Source: Paenibacillus forsythiae T98 (GTDB lineage: Bacteria > Bacillota > Bacilli > Paenibacillales > Paenibacillaceae). Taken from it: a DNA stretch of 62,373 bases. The DNA lies in assembly GCF_000520735.1 (NCBI RefSeq), contig NZ_ASSC01000752.1, forward strand, positions 1 through 62,373. Direction: 5' to 3'. A model generated the notes under the pieces. The model had not been told where the DNA came from and made no database searches. It worked only from the letters and a program-made list of their open reading frames with translations. A program made the position numbers and the translations under genes. Below are positions 30,301-40,200 of the stretch, one piece after another; position 1 is the stretch's first letter; every line of letters begins with the position of its first letter.

Positions 30301-31265
30301 ATTTCAATGGGATCGCCGATCTTGGTTCCTGTGCCATGAGTTTCAATGTAGGATAAGCTCAATGGGTCAATCCGGGCATTTTTTATGCTCTTCTTGATTA
30401 CTTCCGCCTGTCCCCGCTCACTAGGCGCCGCCACTCCGTTTGATCTGCTGCCGTTACTGTTAACGGCACTTCCTTTAACTATGGCATGTATAGTGTCGCC
30501 GTCATAAAGCGCCTTCTTAAGCAGCTTCAGGATAACAATACCGCCGCCTTCTCCGGCGACTGTTCCGTCCGCCTTCTTATCAAATGCACGAACCTTCTGT
30601 TCCTGTGACAGTACACTCTGCTTATGAATATCTTTCTTTTCTTCCGGCAGAATGGTCAGGCTTGTTCCGCCCGTTATGGCTATATCCGCTTCTTCTGCTC
30701 TTAAGCTCTGAATGGCATAATGAAATGCCACCAGAGACGATGAGCATGCGGCATCGAACGTGAGGGCCGGTCCATGAAAATTGTAGATATAGGCGATCCT
30801 CCCTGCACTCATGGAAGGAATGCCATTAAGAAACTTCATTGCCGAATCTGTTGCAATCTTGTCGGTATAACTGTTCAGGTTGCTGGAAAAGTATAGCCCA
30901 ACATGATGCTCGGCAAGCTGAACGGGATCGTAACCCGCATTCAAAATCGCTTCTTCCACAAGCTCGATCAGAAGTCTCTGCTGAGGGTCAATAAACCTGC
31001 ATTCTTCATGGCTGATCGAGAATAGCTCCGGTTCAAACTGTGCCACTTGTCCAAGGTAGCCTGATTTCATAAAGTCGCGGTCCCTAACATCGGGAATGAC
31101 ATTTATAAGTTCATCTTTCCTGGCAGCTGGAAATTCCCCAATATGATCCGTACCACTTACAAGATTGCTCCAAAATTCTTCCAGATCATCTGCACCCGGA
31201 AATACGCCAGACATCCCTATGATAGCTATGTCATCATCCTTATATGAATTCGGTTGAGGTAACAC
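24324..31265 (-). CDS. Hybrid PKS/NRPS: KS-AT(dead)-ACP-C-A(Gly)-PCP-C(degenerate)
   Basis: 2313 residues. KS (~10-430) has active Cys174 in DAACSSS, plus HGTGT and NIGH histidines. An AT-like remnant (~450-720) has lost the Ser: GHSxG reads GMGKG. ACP (~765-830) carries LALDSI. C (~850-1270) has intact HHIVSDG. The A domain (~1310-1790) has a pocket I read as D-I-L-Q-M-G-M-V-W-K, close to the bacterial Gly code. PCP (~1800-1870, GGHSLKA) is followed by a terminal C-like domain (~1885-2305) reading HQTITDG, with the catalytic second His replaced by Gln. There is no KR, DH, epimerase or thioesterase. GTG 31265 has AAGGAG 7 nt upstream and lies 17 bp after the first NRPS gene. It extends the chain by a malonyl unit, then Gly. 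Confidence 0.93.
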   Translation of the reverse strand: MLPQPNSYKDDDIAIIGMSGVFPGADDLEEFWSNLVSGTDHIGEFPAARKDELINVIPDVRDRDFMKSGYLGQVAQFEPELFSISHEECRFIDPQQRLLIELVEEAILNAGYDPVQLAEHHVGLYFSSNLNSYTDKIATDSAMKFLNGIPSMSAGRIAYIYNFHGPALTFDAACSSSLVAFHYAIQSLRAEEADIAITGGTSLTILPEEKKDIHKQSVLSQEQKVRAFDKKADGTVAGEGGGIVILKLLKKALYDGDTIHAIVKGSAVNSNGSRSNGVAAPSERGQAEVIKKSIKNARIDPLSLSYIETHGTGTKIGDPIEIAAVTKALDELGYRRQYVAVGSVKSNIGHLDSAAGIASLLKAVLSLKYKQIPASINFEAPNPLIDFENSPVYVNDVLADWSADKVRRAGVTSLGLIGTNCFAILEEAPEPNDALSAGHDNVVMLSARTASSLEKMAAKLLRYLERHRDLNIDHISFTLNTGRRNLSHKIGFAAQSTEELLDGLQAFLTKRDNHRPFEINNKSAFNAIYILPDMEDAEIQSFGQLYTKHPQFRRWVQWGKARITNESDLQDPNVMYLLHMYAYVKLAEAYSIPIKAVLGMGKGDLVADLVTGKKSFEETLQRVKLYNQPKKAIEGEKLKALGAQLLKAGIHTVVTFCFKPELFAAFEQAFCQLSGIVLWNLNQQSRSFTHTVISLVRSGLEINWNKVYEGEGRKRVSLPGYVFHKAHYFIQPGELNLPIQGNSPIEAVETAEAEERTGLSVRENLLHMFGEVYHKQDFTLSDSTANLALDSIMIMQFAGKVKKVYGVDVPLSLFFGDNRLGEVFDSIEGSIGSLTSSANKIMKQPEREYYPASSPQKRVYILNQLANDHTSYNMPGAMIINGVVNRTAFEQAFQTLIERHESLRTTFEFVDNGLVQRIHPGFQFHMDYLEAEEDGVQRVIHDFVKPFDVSRLPLLRVALVRLEPDKHLFLFDIHHIVSDGLSMGILIEELIQLYEGAPLQELSIQYKDFAVWQAEWMQLEDFHKQEQHWLQVFAAEAPVLALPTDYQRPPVQSFEGDSWKFEASPEIALRLFEMASQEGTTLNMLLLAAYNVLMYKYTGQEDIVVGTPIAGRRHADLDNVIGMFVNTLAMRNYPAGSKTFRTFLNEVKEHAAQAIDNQDYQFEDLIEKLDLKRNQSRNPLFDTMFVLQNMHSGQADSGSLRFEPYLLGSKVSKFDLNMTASNNEKHIYFDLEYCTKLFKEETIKRMAGHYLKILTEITENPLIELDRIDMLSADEKKMLLESFNRTESDYEKDKTIHRMFEEQAKKSPERVAVVFANQSLTYGELNSKANLLAQELRHRGVGRDSIVGLMTERSLEMMVGLLGILKSGAAYLPIDPQYPKERVEYMLDDSGTRVLLTQGNRVSLPHFHGDRIDLQQAELWRRESKDIPDVNGPDDLAYILYTSGSTGKPKGVMIEHKAVMNFMKGTAEQIDFSANKTVLCLTTISFDIFVLETLLPLTRGLRVVVADEHQQVDPMLLGQLIISNQVDMLQTTPSRLQMLLSDSEGFESLQRLKEIMVGGEAFPETLLAKMRKLKTTRIYNMYGPTETTVWSAVKDMTDAESISIGKPISNTRLYIVDKNNRMQPVGVPGELCIAGDSLARGYLNRPDLTSEKFVPNPFEPGHKMYKTGDMARWLPDGNVEFIGRADNQVKIRGYRIEPSEVESCILQCDMIKEAVVVAREDASSNKYLGAYYTASEPVAPAVIRQYLSKELPEYMIPSYYMQLERMPLTPNGKLDRKQLPPFEANVSSTAEYMPPETETEGKLAAIWQEMLGLQQISINDNFFEIGGHSLKAALFIARVNKEFGFQIPLREIFKQPTIRNIAGLIDSCNDRVQSPILLAGDRAYYPVPQQVQEVIRHSLARDTGTLYNKTLVTIIEGLLDRPRLEYAFGKLIQRHEILRTSFDIKDGVPKQVVHKEVQLPITEIVPITMEIDDAINDFVRPFKLDQAPFIRAGLMEMDTDKHVFILDMHQTITDGTSGNILVAEMLTLYTDVELEELPLQYKDYSVWLAEQSGSEEMKVKERFWLDKFAGELPAFDFPTDYVRPAIQSLEGSRLKFVLDKELIYDLKQFSADSGATLFMTLFAAYNILMHKYTKQEDLVIGTSVAARPHSDLQKVIGSFTNSLAMRNYPKPQLSIMQFIDSVKENTLSAFENHEYRYADLVDKLKLRGDASRNPLYTTMFVLHNMEITEAQMGNMTFTPYEQEKCMTKYDFIWHAHEAEDEIRVDLMYSAGLFRRETIHRLSQDYISVLKQMIRNPNAAICDVSVVGFQIMTT

Positions 31266-31282
31266 GGGAGTACTCCTTCTCT

Positions 31283-34200
31283 CTAGAAAGTGAATTTGAT
31301 GATTTCTTCTTGATCTGCCTCGGTCTTATTTAATTGGCTGTTGATATGGACTGCTATTTCGTCGACAGTTGTGTAATTGAATAAGTCTGTCACCCGTACG
31401 CATTGCGTATCAAATCTGTCATTAATCAGATTCGTTAACTGCATGATCATGATGGAGTTGCCCCCCAGGTCAAAGAAGGAGTCATGGATGCCGATTTTTT
31501 GTACAGGAACCGATAGGACCTCCGCCCAAATTTGCACGAGAGTATGTTCCGTTTCATTACGAGGGGAAACATAGGTCGTGCCGGCCGAGAATGATTCAAC
31601 CGGTTCAGGGAGCGCTTTTCTGTCGATCTTTCCATTCGGAGTCTGCGGCAGCCTGTCCAGAATCACGAAAGCAGCAGGAATCATGTAGTCCGGGAGTACC
31701 TTCAGCAAATGGGTACGTAATTCGCTGATGGAGAGTTCTTGGCCGGATACAATGTAGCCGCATAAATATTTTCTTCCCTGGTTGTCGGTCCGATCCATGA
31801 CAATGACATTCTGAACACTTTCATGTGCCAACAGTTGTTTCTCAATCTCGCCCAATTCAATTCGGAAACCTCTTATTTTAACCTGATTATCTACCCGGCC
31901 CAAATAAACAGTTTCCCCTTCCGCCGTCCAATAGGCCAAGTCGCCTGTCCGGTACATGCGCTGCCCCTCTTCGAAGGGGTTAGGAACAAACTTTTCGCAG
32001 GTCAGCTCCGGCCTGTTCAAATATCCTCTGGCCAATCCATCGCCCGCTATGCAAATTTCCCCGGCTACCCCAACAGGAACGGGTTTATCATAGGAGTCGA
32101 CGATATACACCCGCGTATTGGAAATAGGTTTGCCTATGACCGCTTTATTGGCTTCGCATCGGGTGTAGATTGCATCAACCGTCGATTCTGTAGGTCCGTA
32201 ATGATCCGTAAGCGTGTAGCCCAGTGATAAGATCTGATCCTTTAATGATTCCTCCAGCTTATCTCCGCCCACCATTACATGCTTTAGACATTCGATTCTG
32301 CCTTGTCCGGCAAGCAACTCTTTCATCGTCATAGGAAGAAGGTTGACGATTTGGATCTGATTTTTATTCACAAATGAAGTAAAGGTATTTCGGTCCAAAG
32401 AATCCTCCTTGCTCAGCATATAGACGGTTGCCCCGGAAATCAGCTGGGGAAAGATCTCTTCAACCGAGTTGTCAAAAGAAACGTTCGACATATGCAGGAA
32501 CCGCTTGCCCTCCAGGGCAAGCATTCCACTTAACCACGTCGCAAGATTGATAACACTTCTGTGTTCGACCATGACGCCTTTAGGCTTGCCTGTGGAGCCC
32601 GACGTATAGATCACATAAGCCAGATCCTCAGGTTTAGTGACATTTACAAGATCACCTTCATCTCCATTAAACCATTCCTTATCGTCCAAGAGCAGGAGCT
32701 TGCCGTTGAAGCCGATGCCGTTCACATACCGGCTGTGGGTGAGAAGCATTCTAGCCTGGCTATCCTCGAACATAAACACGATGCGGTCAACAGGGTAGTA
32801 AGGATCGATCGGCAAATACGCACCGCCCGCTTTCAATACGGAGAGAATGCCTACTATCATATCGATAGAACGTTCGCACATGATGGGCACCATCTCTCCC
32901 GCTTGAAGCCCCAGTTCTCTTAATCGGCGGGCAAGCTGATTCGCTCTGCTGTTGAGTTCCGCATAAGTTAGCGTTTCCCCCTCGAAATGAACCGCCGGAT
33001 AGTCGGGCTGCTTTTGAACCCGTTCTTCAAAAAGCTGATGCAGCGTTTTGGTCTTCTCGTAGTCCAGCTTGGTATCATTGAAGCCTACCAGAATGCTTGT
33101 TTTCTCATCGCCGGACATGATCTCTATCTCGGAAATTTGCTTATCCGGATGCTCTGTTACTTGTACAAGGGCATGAATAAAATGCTGAATGAATCGTTCG
33201 ACCATCTCCCGGGAATACAGGTCAACCGCATACTCCACGTTGCATGTAATATGAGAATCTCCATGTATGGCATCCAGGGACAGATCAAATTTGGAAATTT
33301 GATTGTCTATGCCAAAGTTGGTAAATGTCAGGCCGCCCGCTTGGAAGACATCCTCACCGAAGCTGTGCAAAGAGAACATGACATCAAATAACGGATTCCG
33401 GCTAAGATCCCGTTGAAGGTCCAAATTCGCTACCAATTCCTCAAATTGATAGTCCTGATTCTCATACGCATTTAACGTATTTTCACGCACTTCTTCCAGG
33501 AAGTGAGCGAATGTTTTGTTGCCTGCGGGAGCATTTCTCATACTCAGGGTGTTAACAAACATCCCGATCATGCTTTGCAGATCAGCATGACGTCTGCCCG
33601 CAACAGGTGAGCCGACCACGATATCCTCCTGGCCCGTATATTTGGTTAGAACCACGTTAAACGAGGCCAGAAGCAGCATATACATCGTAACGCCCTGCTT
33701 GGAAGCCAGTTCACTGAGCTTGCCAAACAGGCTGCCCCCCAACTTAAATTCCAGCGTGTCCCCTCTAAAGCTTCGTCTGGAGGGCCTTGGATAAGTTGTG
33801 GGCATATTCAATACCGGAATTTCGCCTTGGAACAAGTCTTTCCAGTATTTCTCCTGCCTGCTGATCATACCGGACTCCAATGCTTCATGCTGCCAAGCGA
33901 CGAAGTCCTTATAATGAATGTCCGGCGGCGAAAGCTCCTGCCCGGTATACAAAGCTATAAATTCCTTGGTCAGAATATCCATGGAGACACCATCCGCGAC
34001 GATGTGATGGATATCAAAGAGCATGACATGCTTCATATGATCCAGCTTAATCAAGCTAACCCGGAACAAAGGCGCTTTCTCCAATTCAAAAGGAACAACA
34101 AAGCTCTCTACAGCTGCACGGATTCTCTCCGGATCTCCTAGCTCACGGTCTCCATCCTCGGAATAAGCGACATCACATTCGATCTGGTCATGGATCTTCT

Positions 34201-37200
34201 GCATGCAGTCTCCATCAACCATATGGAAGGAGGTCCGGAGCGATTCATGCCGACGGATAAGCTGCGTAAAGACATTTTTCATCTGCTTGAGACTAATCTC
34301 GCCATCCACTACCATCGCAACCGGAATGTTATACGTTATGGAGGACTCTTCCATCTTGCTCATCAGGAACATTCTGCGCTGCGCAGAGGATACCGGATAG
34401 AATTGATCCCCTTGCACATGGGCGGCAGCGACAGGTTTAATGACCCGGTAGTTGTTGTTGTTCTTGGCAGAATGGATTAGTATAGCCATCTCTTGGATGG
34501 TTGGTGAAGAAAATACGTCCTTCAGTCCAATTTCAACATTGCATTCCTTGTGTATGCGGGAGACCAGCACTGTTGCAGTCAAGGAGTGCCCCCCCACCTC
34601 AAAGAAATTATCGCGTATACCGACTTGGGAAATTCCCAGTATGTCACACCATATTTCGGCCAGCTTCTCTTCGGTCGGATTGGAAGGCGGTTGATATTGA
34701 TTTCCCCTAATGGATGTTCCCTTCATCTGCAGCAATTCAACTTTATTCACCTTGCCATTATGAGTCAGCGGTATTTTGTCCACCTGCATGAGGAAAGAAG
34801 GAATCATATAGATCGGCAATACTTTGGCAAGATATTCTCTTAAATCCGATTCCTCTAAATTCATATCTGATACGATGTAGGCAGACAAGAACTTCTCGTT
34901 GCTTGCATCCTCACTTGTTACCACTACCGCTTCACTGATGCTGTCATAACTTTGTATCACGGCTGCAATCTCATCTGTCTCGATACGGTATCCTCTTATT
35001 TTGACCTGTTGGTCGATTCGTCCCAGAAATTCAATATTCCCATCCGGCAACCACCTTGCAAGATCGCCTGTTTTATAGATCCGTTCCCCTTCCACAAAGG
35101 GACTGGGAATAAACTTGTCCGCTGTAAGCTCCGGTCTGTTCAGGTAACCTCTGGCTACGCCATCCCCGCCTACCCACAGTTCACCCGGCACTCCAATCGG
35201 CTGGAGGCATCCGTTCTTATCGACAATATAAGCCGTTGAATTGGAAATGGGCTTTCCGATCGGGATATTCTCTCCGTAATCATTGTCGATCCTGAAGAAG
35301 ATAGAGAATGTGGTATTCTCTGTAGGTCCATAAATGTTGCAAAGCGCCTGATCCTTGCAATGGTTACGAACAAGATTGATATGCTTGGCCGATAACGTTT
35401 CTCCTCCCACCAGGAGGTTTGATACGCTACTGAACATTGCCCCATTATGTACCGCCATCTGATTAAACAATGCTGCCGTGATGAACATCGAAGTGATTTG
35501 ATGCTCCGCAAGTATCCGGCTGAACTTGTCCGGATCGATGATGTCTTCCTTATCCACCAGATGAAGTCTAGCTCCGTTCAATAAGGCACCCCATATTTCA
35601 TAAGTGGTGGCATCGAAGACGGGCGCACCGATTTGAAGCATTCTATCCTTTTCCGTAAAAGAGGCATAGTTGGTGGACTTCACCAGTCTAATCACATTAA
35701 TATGCTCTACCAGAACGCCCTTCGGCTTGCCGGTAGAACCCGATGTATAGATGATATAAGCCAGATCATTAGGCTTATTCTCTGTACTCAGGTTAGCTCT
35801 ATTGCCCTGGTACACAGACACGTCACTCAGATCGACCAATTCCATTCCGTCACGCGCGGCATGAATAAACTCTGGAGTAGTTAACAGCAGCCGGGCCCCG
35901 CTGTCCTCGAGCAAATAATGAACGCGGTCAAGCGGATAATCCGGATCAACAGGAACGTATGCCCCGCCCGATTTGAGTATGGCAAGCATGGCGATAACCA
36001 TCTGCATGGAACGTCTCGTCATCAACCCGACAGGGGTATCTGGTTGTACGCCTTGGCTCTTCAGCAGCCAAGCGAGACTATTGGCTCTCTCATTAAGCTC
36101 CTGATAAGTAAGTTGCTCGTCACCATAAACAAGCGCAATGCATCCGGGATTCCTTTCTACCTGCTCCTCGAACAATCCGGCAATCGTACGATCATTGGGA
36201 TATTCAGTCCGTGTATGGTTAAAATCGTACAGAATCTCGGTAACCTCCGCCTCGGACAGCATCGAGATATCCGACAATCTCGCATCCGGGTCTGTTATAA
36301 CGGATTCCACAATCTGAATAAAGTGTCTCGCCAGCCGTTCCATGGTCTGATTGTTAAAGAGCTTGGTACAGAACTCGAGTTCAAAACCAAGTTGATCCTC
36401 CTGTTCTTCTGCAATCAGAGTGATGTCGAATTTAGCCGTTTTGCTCTTAAATCCACGTGGAATGAAAGCGACCCCGTCAGCTTCCATCAGTCCTTTATTC
36501 ATGTTCTGAAGGGAAAACATAATATCAAATAAAGGATTTCTGCTTAAATCTCGTTGCAAATCCAGCTTTTCTACCAGCTCTTCAAACGGATAATCCTGAT
36601 TCTCAAGAGCTTCAAGGGAGCTTTTCTTGACTTCCTCAAGCAGTTGTCTAAAGGTCATATCCGGCAACGGCTTGTTGCGGATCGCAATGGTATTGACGAA
36701 CATTCCTACAACTCGGTCAAGCTCGCCGTGATTCCGTCCTGCTACCGGACTGCCGATGATGATATCCTCCTGACCGCTGTATTTATGAAGCAGTACATAG
36801 AAGGCGCTGAGAAGCGCCATATATAAGGTCGCTTCTTCGTTAACCGCAAAGGATTTCAGCTTGTCTGTCCACACACGGTCTATTCCGAACTTGAGACTGT
36901 CTCCTTCAAAGCTGTATACAGAGGGACGCTGATAATCTGCAGGAAGCTGGAGAGCGGGCAGTTCACCGGCAAACTGCTCCAACCAGTAGGTTTCCTGCTT
37001 CTTGAGTTCCTCCCCGTTCAAGAATTCGGCCTGCCATTCCGAATAATCCTTATATTGCCGCGAAATCTCAGGCAAAGCTTCTCCCTTATAAAGACTAATG
37101 AACTCCTTAATCAGAATCGATACGGATAATCCGTCCGAGACGATGTGATGCATATCGAACAGTACCTGAGAACTGCCATCCGGACGTGTTAACAAGCCCA

Positions 37201-40200
37201 CCCGAACCAACGGAGCCTTGTTCAAATCGAACGGCCTTATGAACGAATCGATCTCATTTAGCGCCTGTCCTTCCGCACCTGTGAACCGGCTGATTTCAAG
37301 TGTTACGTCATGGTGGATTTTCTGTACAACCTCGCCAGCCTTCAGTTCAAATGAGGTCCGCAGCGCTTCATGGCGTTCAACCAGTTTCTGGAATGCCGAG
37401 CTGAATTTCTCAATATCCAATTCTCCGGAGATATCAAGAATTTGAGGCATATTATAGTTAATTCCGGCTCCCTTCAATTGGGAAAGGATGAACAATCTTC
37501 GCTGCGCGGATGAGGTTTTGTAATAGTCTGCTTCTGCAGCCTTTTTGATCACGGAACCCAAGCTTTTCTCAGCCGTTTCCAGCCATCTGGCCTGTTCGTG
37601 CAGATAAGCAGCCTTGAACAATTCACTAATCGGCATATTTGCGCCGAATTCCTTGTGAATTTTTGAAGCAAGCATAGCGACACTTAAGGAATGTCCACCC
37701 ATCTTAAAGAAATGATCATTTAAACCCACCTGCCCGGCACCCAATACTTCTTGCCACAGCTTGGCCAGCTTTTGCTCGATATGGCTTACGGGAGCAACAT
37801 ATACGGAAGCTGCCTCCAGCTCGGGTTCAGGCAATGCTTTTCTATCGATCTTCCCGTTCTGGTTCAAAGGGATATGGTCTATCGGGATAATCCATGCCGG
37901 AACCATATAATCGGGTAATGCTTTCGCCATATATTCGCGGAGCAACTCCGAAATAATTTCCGACCTTGCAACTACATAGGCAACCAGGAACTTCTGGTTA
38001 TGATGGTCTTCCATCGCCATGACTGCCGCATCCGCAACAGCTGCATGCTTCAACAGAATATCCTCGATCTCTCCGATCTCGACCCGATTTCCCCGAATCT
38101 TGACTTGCTGGTCAATCCGCCCCAGGTATTCTATCGTACCGTCGGCCTTCCATCTGGCCAAATCACCTGTTTTATACATACGGGTTCCGGCCTCGAACGG
38201 ATTCGGCACGAATTTCTCCGAGGTCAGTTCAGGTCGTTTCAAATATCCTCTCGCCAAACTGGCGCCGGCGATACAAAGCTCCCCAGCCACACCGATAGGC
38301 TGAAGGCGATGTTGTCCATCCAGGATATAGACTTGCGTATTGGATATCGGTCTGCCAATGGATATATTCTCACTCCATTCCGTGACCGGGTGATAGGTTG
38401 TCACTACGGTATTTTCCGTCGGGCCGTAACAATTCATAACCTGATAGCTCCGGGGATAATAAGTTCTCAGCTTATCACCGCCTGTGAGCAAGATCCGTAA
38501 GCTGCGGTTCTCCAGTTGAATGAACTGTTCACACAGCTGTGTGGGCAGGAAAGAAATCGTTATGCCATTGGTATGAAAAAAATTGTTCAACGCTTCCGGA
38601 TCAAGCCGAATCTCTTCCGGTACGATGTGGACGGAAGCTCCACTGATCAGGTATGGAAAAATCTCAAAAATCGATGCATCAAACGCAAAGCCGGCGTACT
38701 TCGAGCTTTTATCTTGTTCGGTTATCCGAAAGGTATCCACTTGCCAATGGCACATATTAACGAGGGACCTGTGTTCGACCATTACGCCTTTGGGCAGCCC
38801 GGTTGTGCCCGAGGTGTAAATCACATACGCCAAATCTGTTGAACGCCCTTCAGAAATTGTACGAGTCTTGATCTGCTCCTGATTGGTCAGTTCCATGATG
38901 TCGCAGAGCACGTCTCCCGTGTAAACACCCTTCTCTCTTATCGCGGATTGGCTAAGCAAGAGTGCAGCCTGGCTGTCCTCAAGCATGAAACGGACCCGTT
39001 CCGCAGGATAACCAGGGTCAATCGGAAGAAAGGCTGCTCCTGTATTCAAAACACTCAAAATACCGATAATCATATCTACAGATGGCTCCAGCATGATGCC
39101 TACAATATCGTTCGTGCCAATACCACGCTCCTTCAGAATAGAAGCGAGACGGTGTGCTCTTGTATTTAATTCTCCATAGGTCAAACATAAACCATTGCAA
39201 CAAACCGCGGTATTTTCCGGAGTCTTCGCAGCCTGCTCACTAATCAGCATATGAATACTCTTATCAAGCGGGTATTGGACAGCCGTATTGTTAAAGCCGT
39301 ATGTAAGAAGCTGCCTCTCCTCTTCCGGAATCACTTCGATCAGACTAATCGGAAGGTCTGGATTTGCTGAGACTTCTTTTAGCACATGGATAAAATGAGC
39401 GACCATCGCCTTGATACGTGATGTTCTAAACAGCCTTGTGCTGTACTCAAGCTCAAATTCCAGCACATCATTGTCCAGGGCGGCAAATAACGATATGTCA
39501 AACTTGGATGTGCCAGCTTTCCATGGATAAGCTTCAATCTTTAGCTGGTCTAGCTGCAATTGCTGCCACTCCATGTTTTGCATGGCAAATACTACATCAA
39601 ATAATGGATTTCTGCTCCAATCACGCTGAATCGCAAGATGTTCAACCAGCTCTTCAAAGGGATAATCCTGATGCTCATAGGCGTTAATAAAGTTTTCCTT
39701 GACTTCATTCAAGAAGTAGCGGAAGGTCTTCTCCCCTTCGGGCCAATTTCGTAACGCGAGGGTATTCACAAACATCCCCATCATCGACTCGAGGCCTGCA
39801 TGCCTTCTGCCGGCTACCGGGCTTCCCACAATGATGTCTGTTTGACCGGTGTACCTTGCGAGCAGCACATTAAATGCGGCAAGCAGAGTCATGAATAACG
39901 TTGCACCCTCTTGTGAAGCCGTCTTTTGCAGCTGTTCGGTCAGCGGTTTCTCTACCTGAAATCTAATACTGTCTCCTTCGAAGCATTGGACGGAAGGTCT
40001 GGAATAGTCCGTTGGCAGTTCAAGCACCGTTGGTTGCGACCGATATTGCTGAAGCCAATAGGCCCCCGCTTCTTTCATCTCATTCCCGGCCGCATACCTG
40101 CGTTGCCAGGCGCAGAAATCTTTATATTGAAATTGAATAGGTGCCGGTTCCGATCCGTTGTACAGGCCCATCAGCTCTTGGAAAAGAATACCCATGGATA

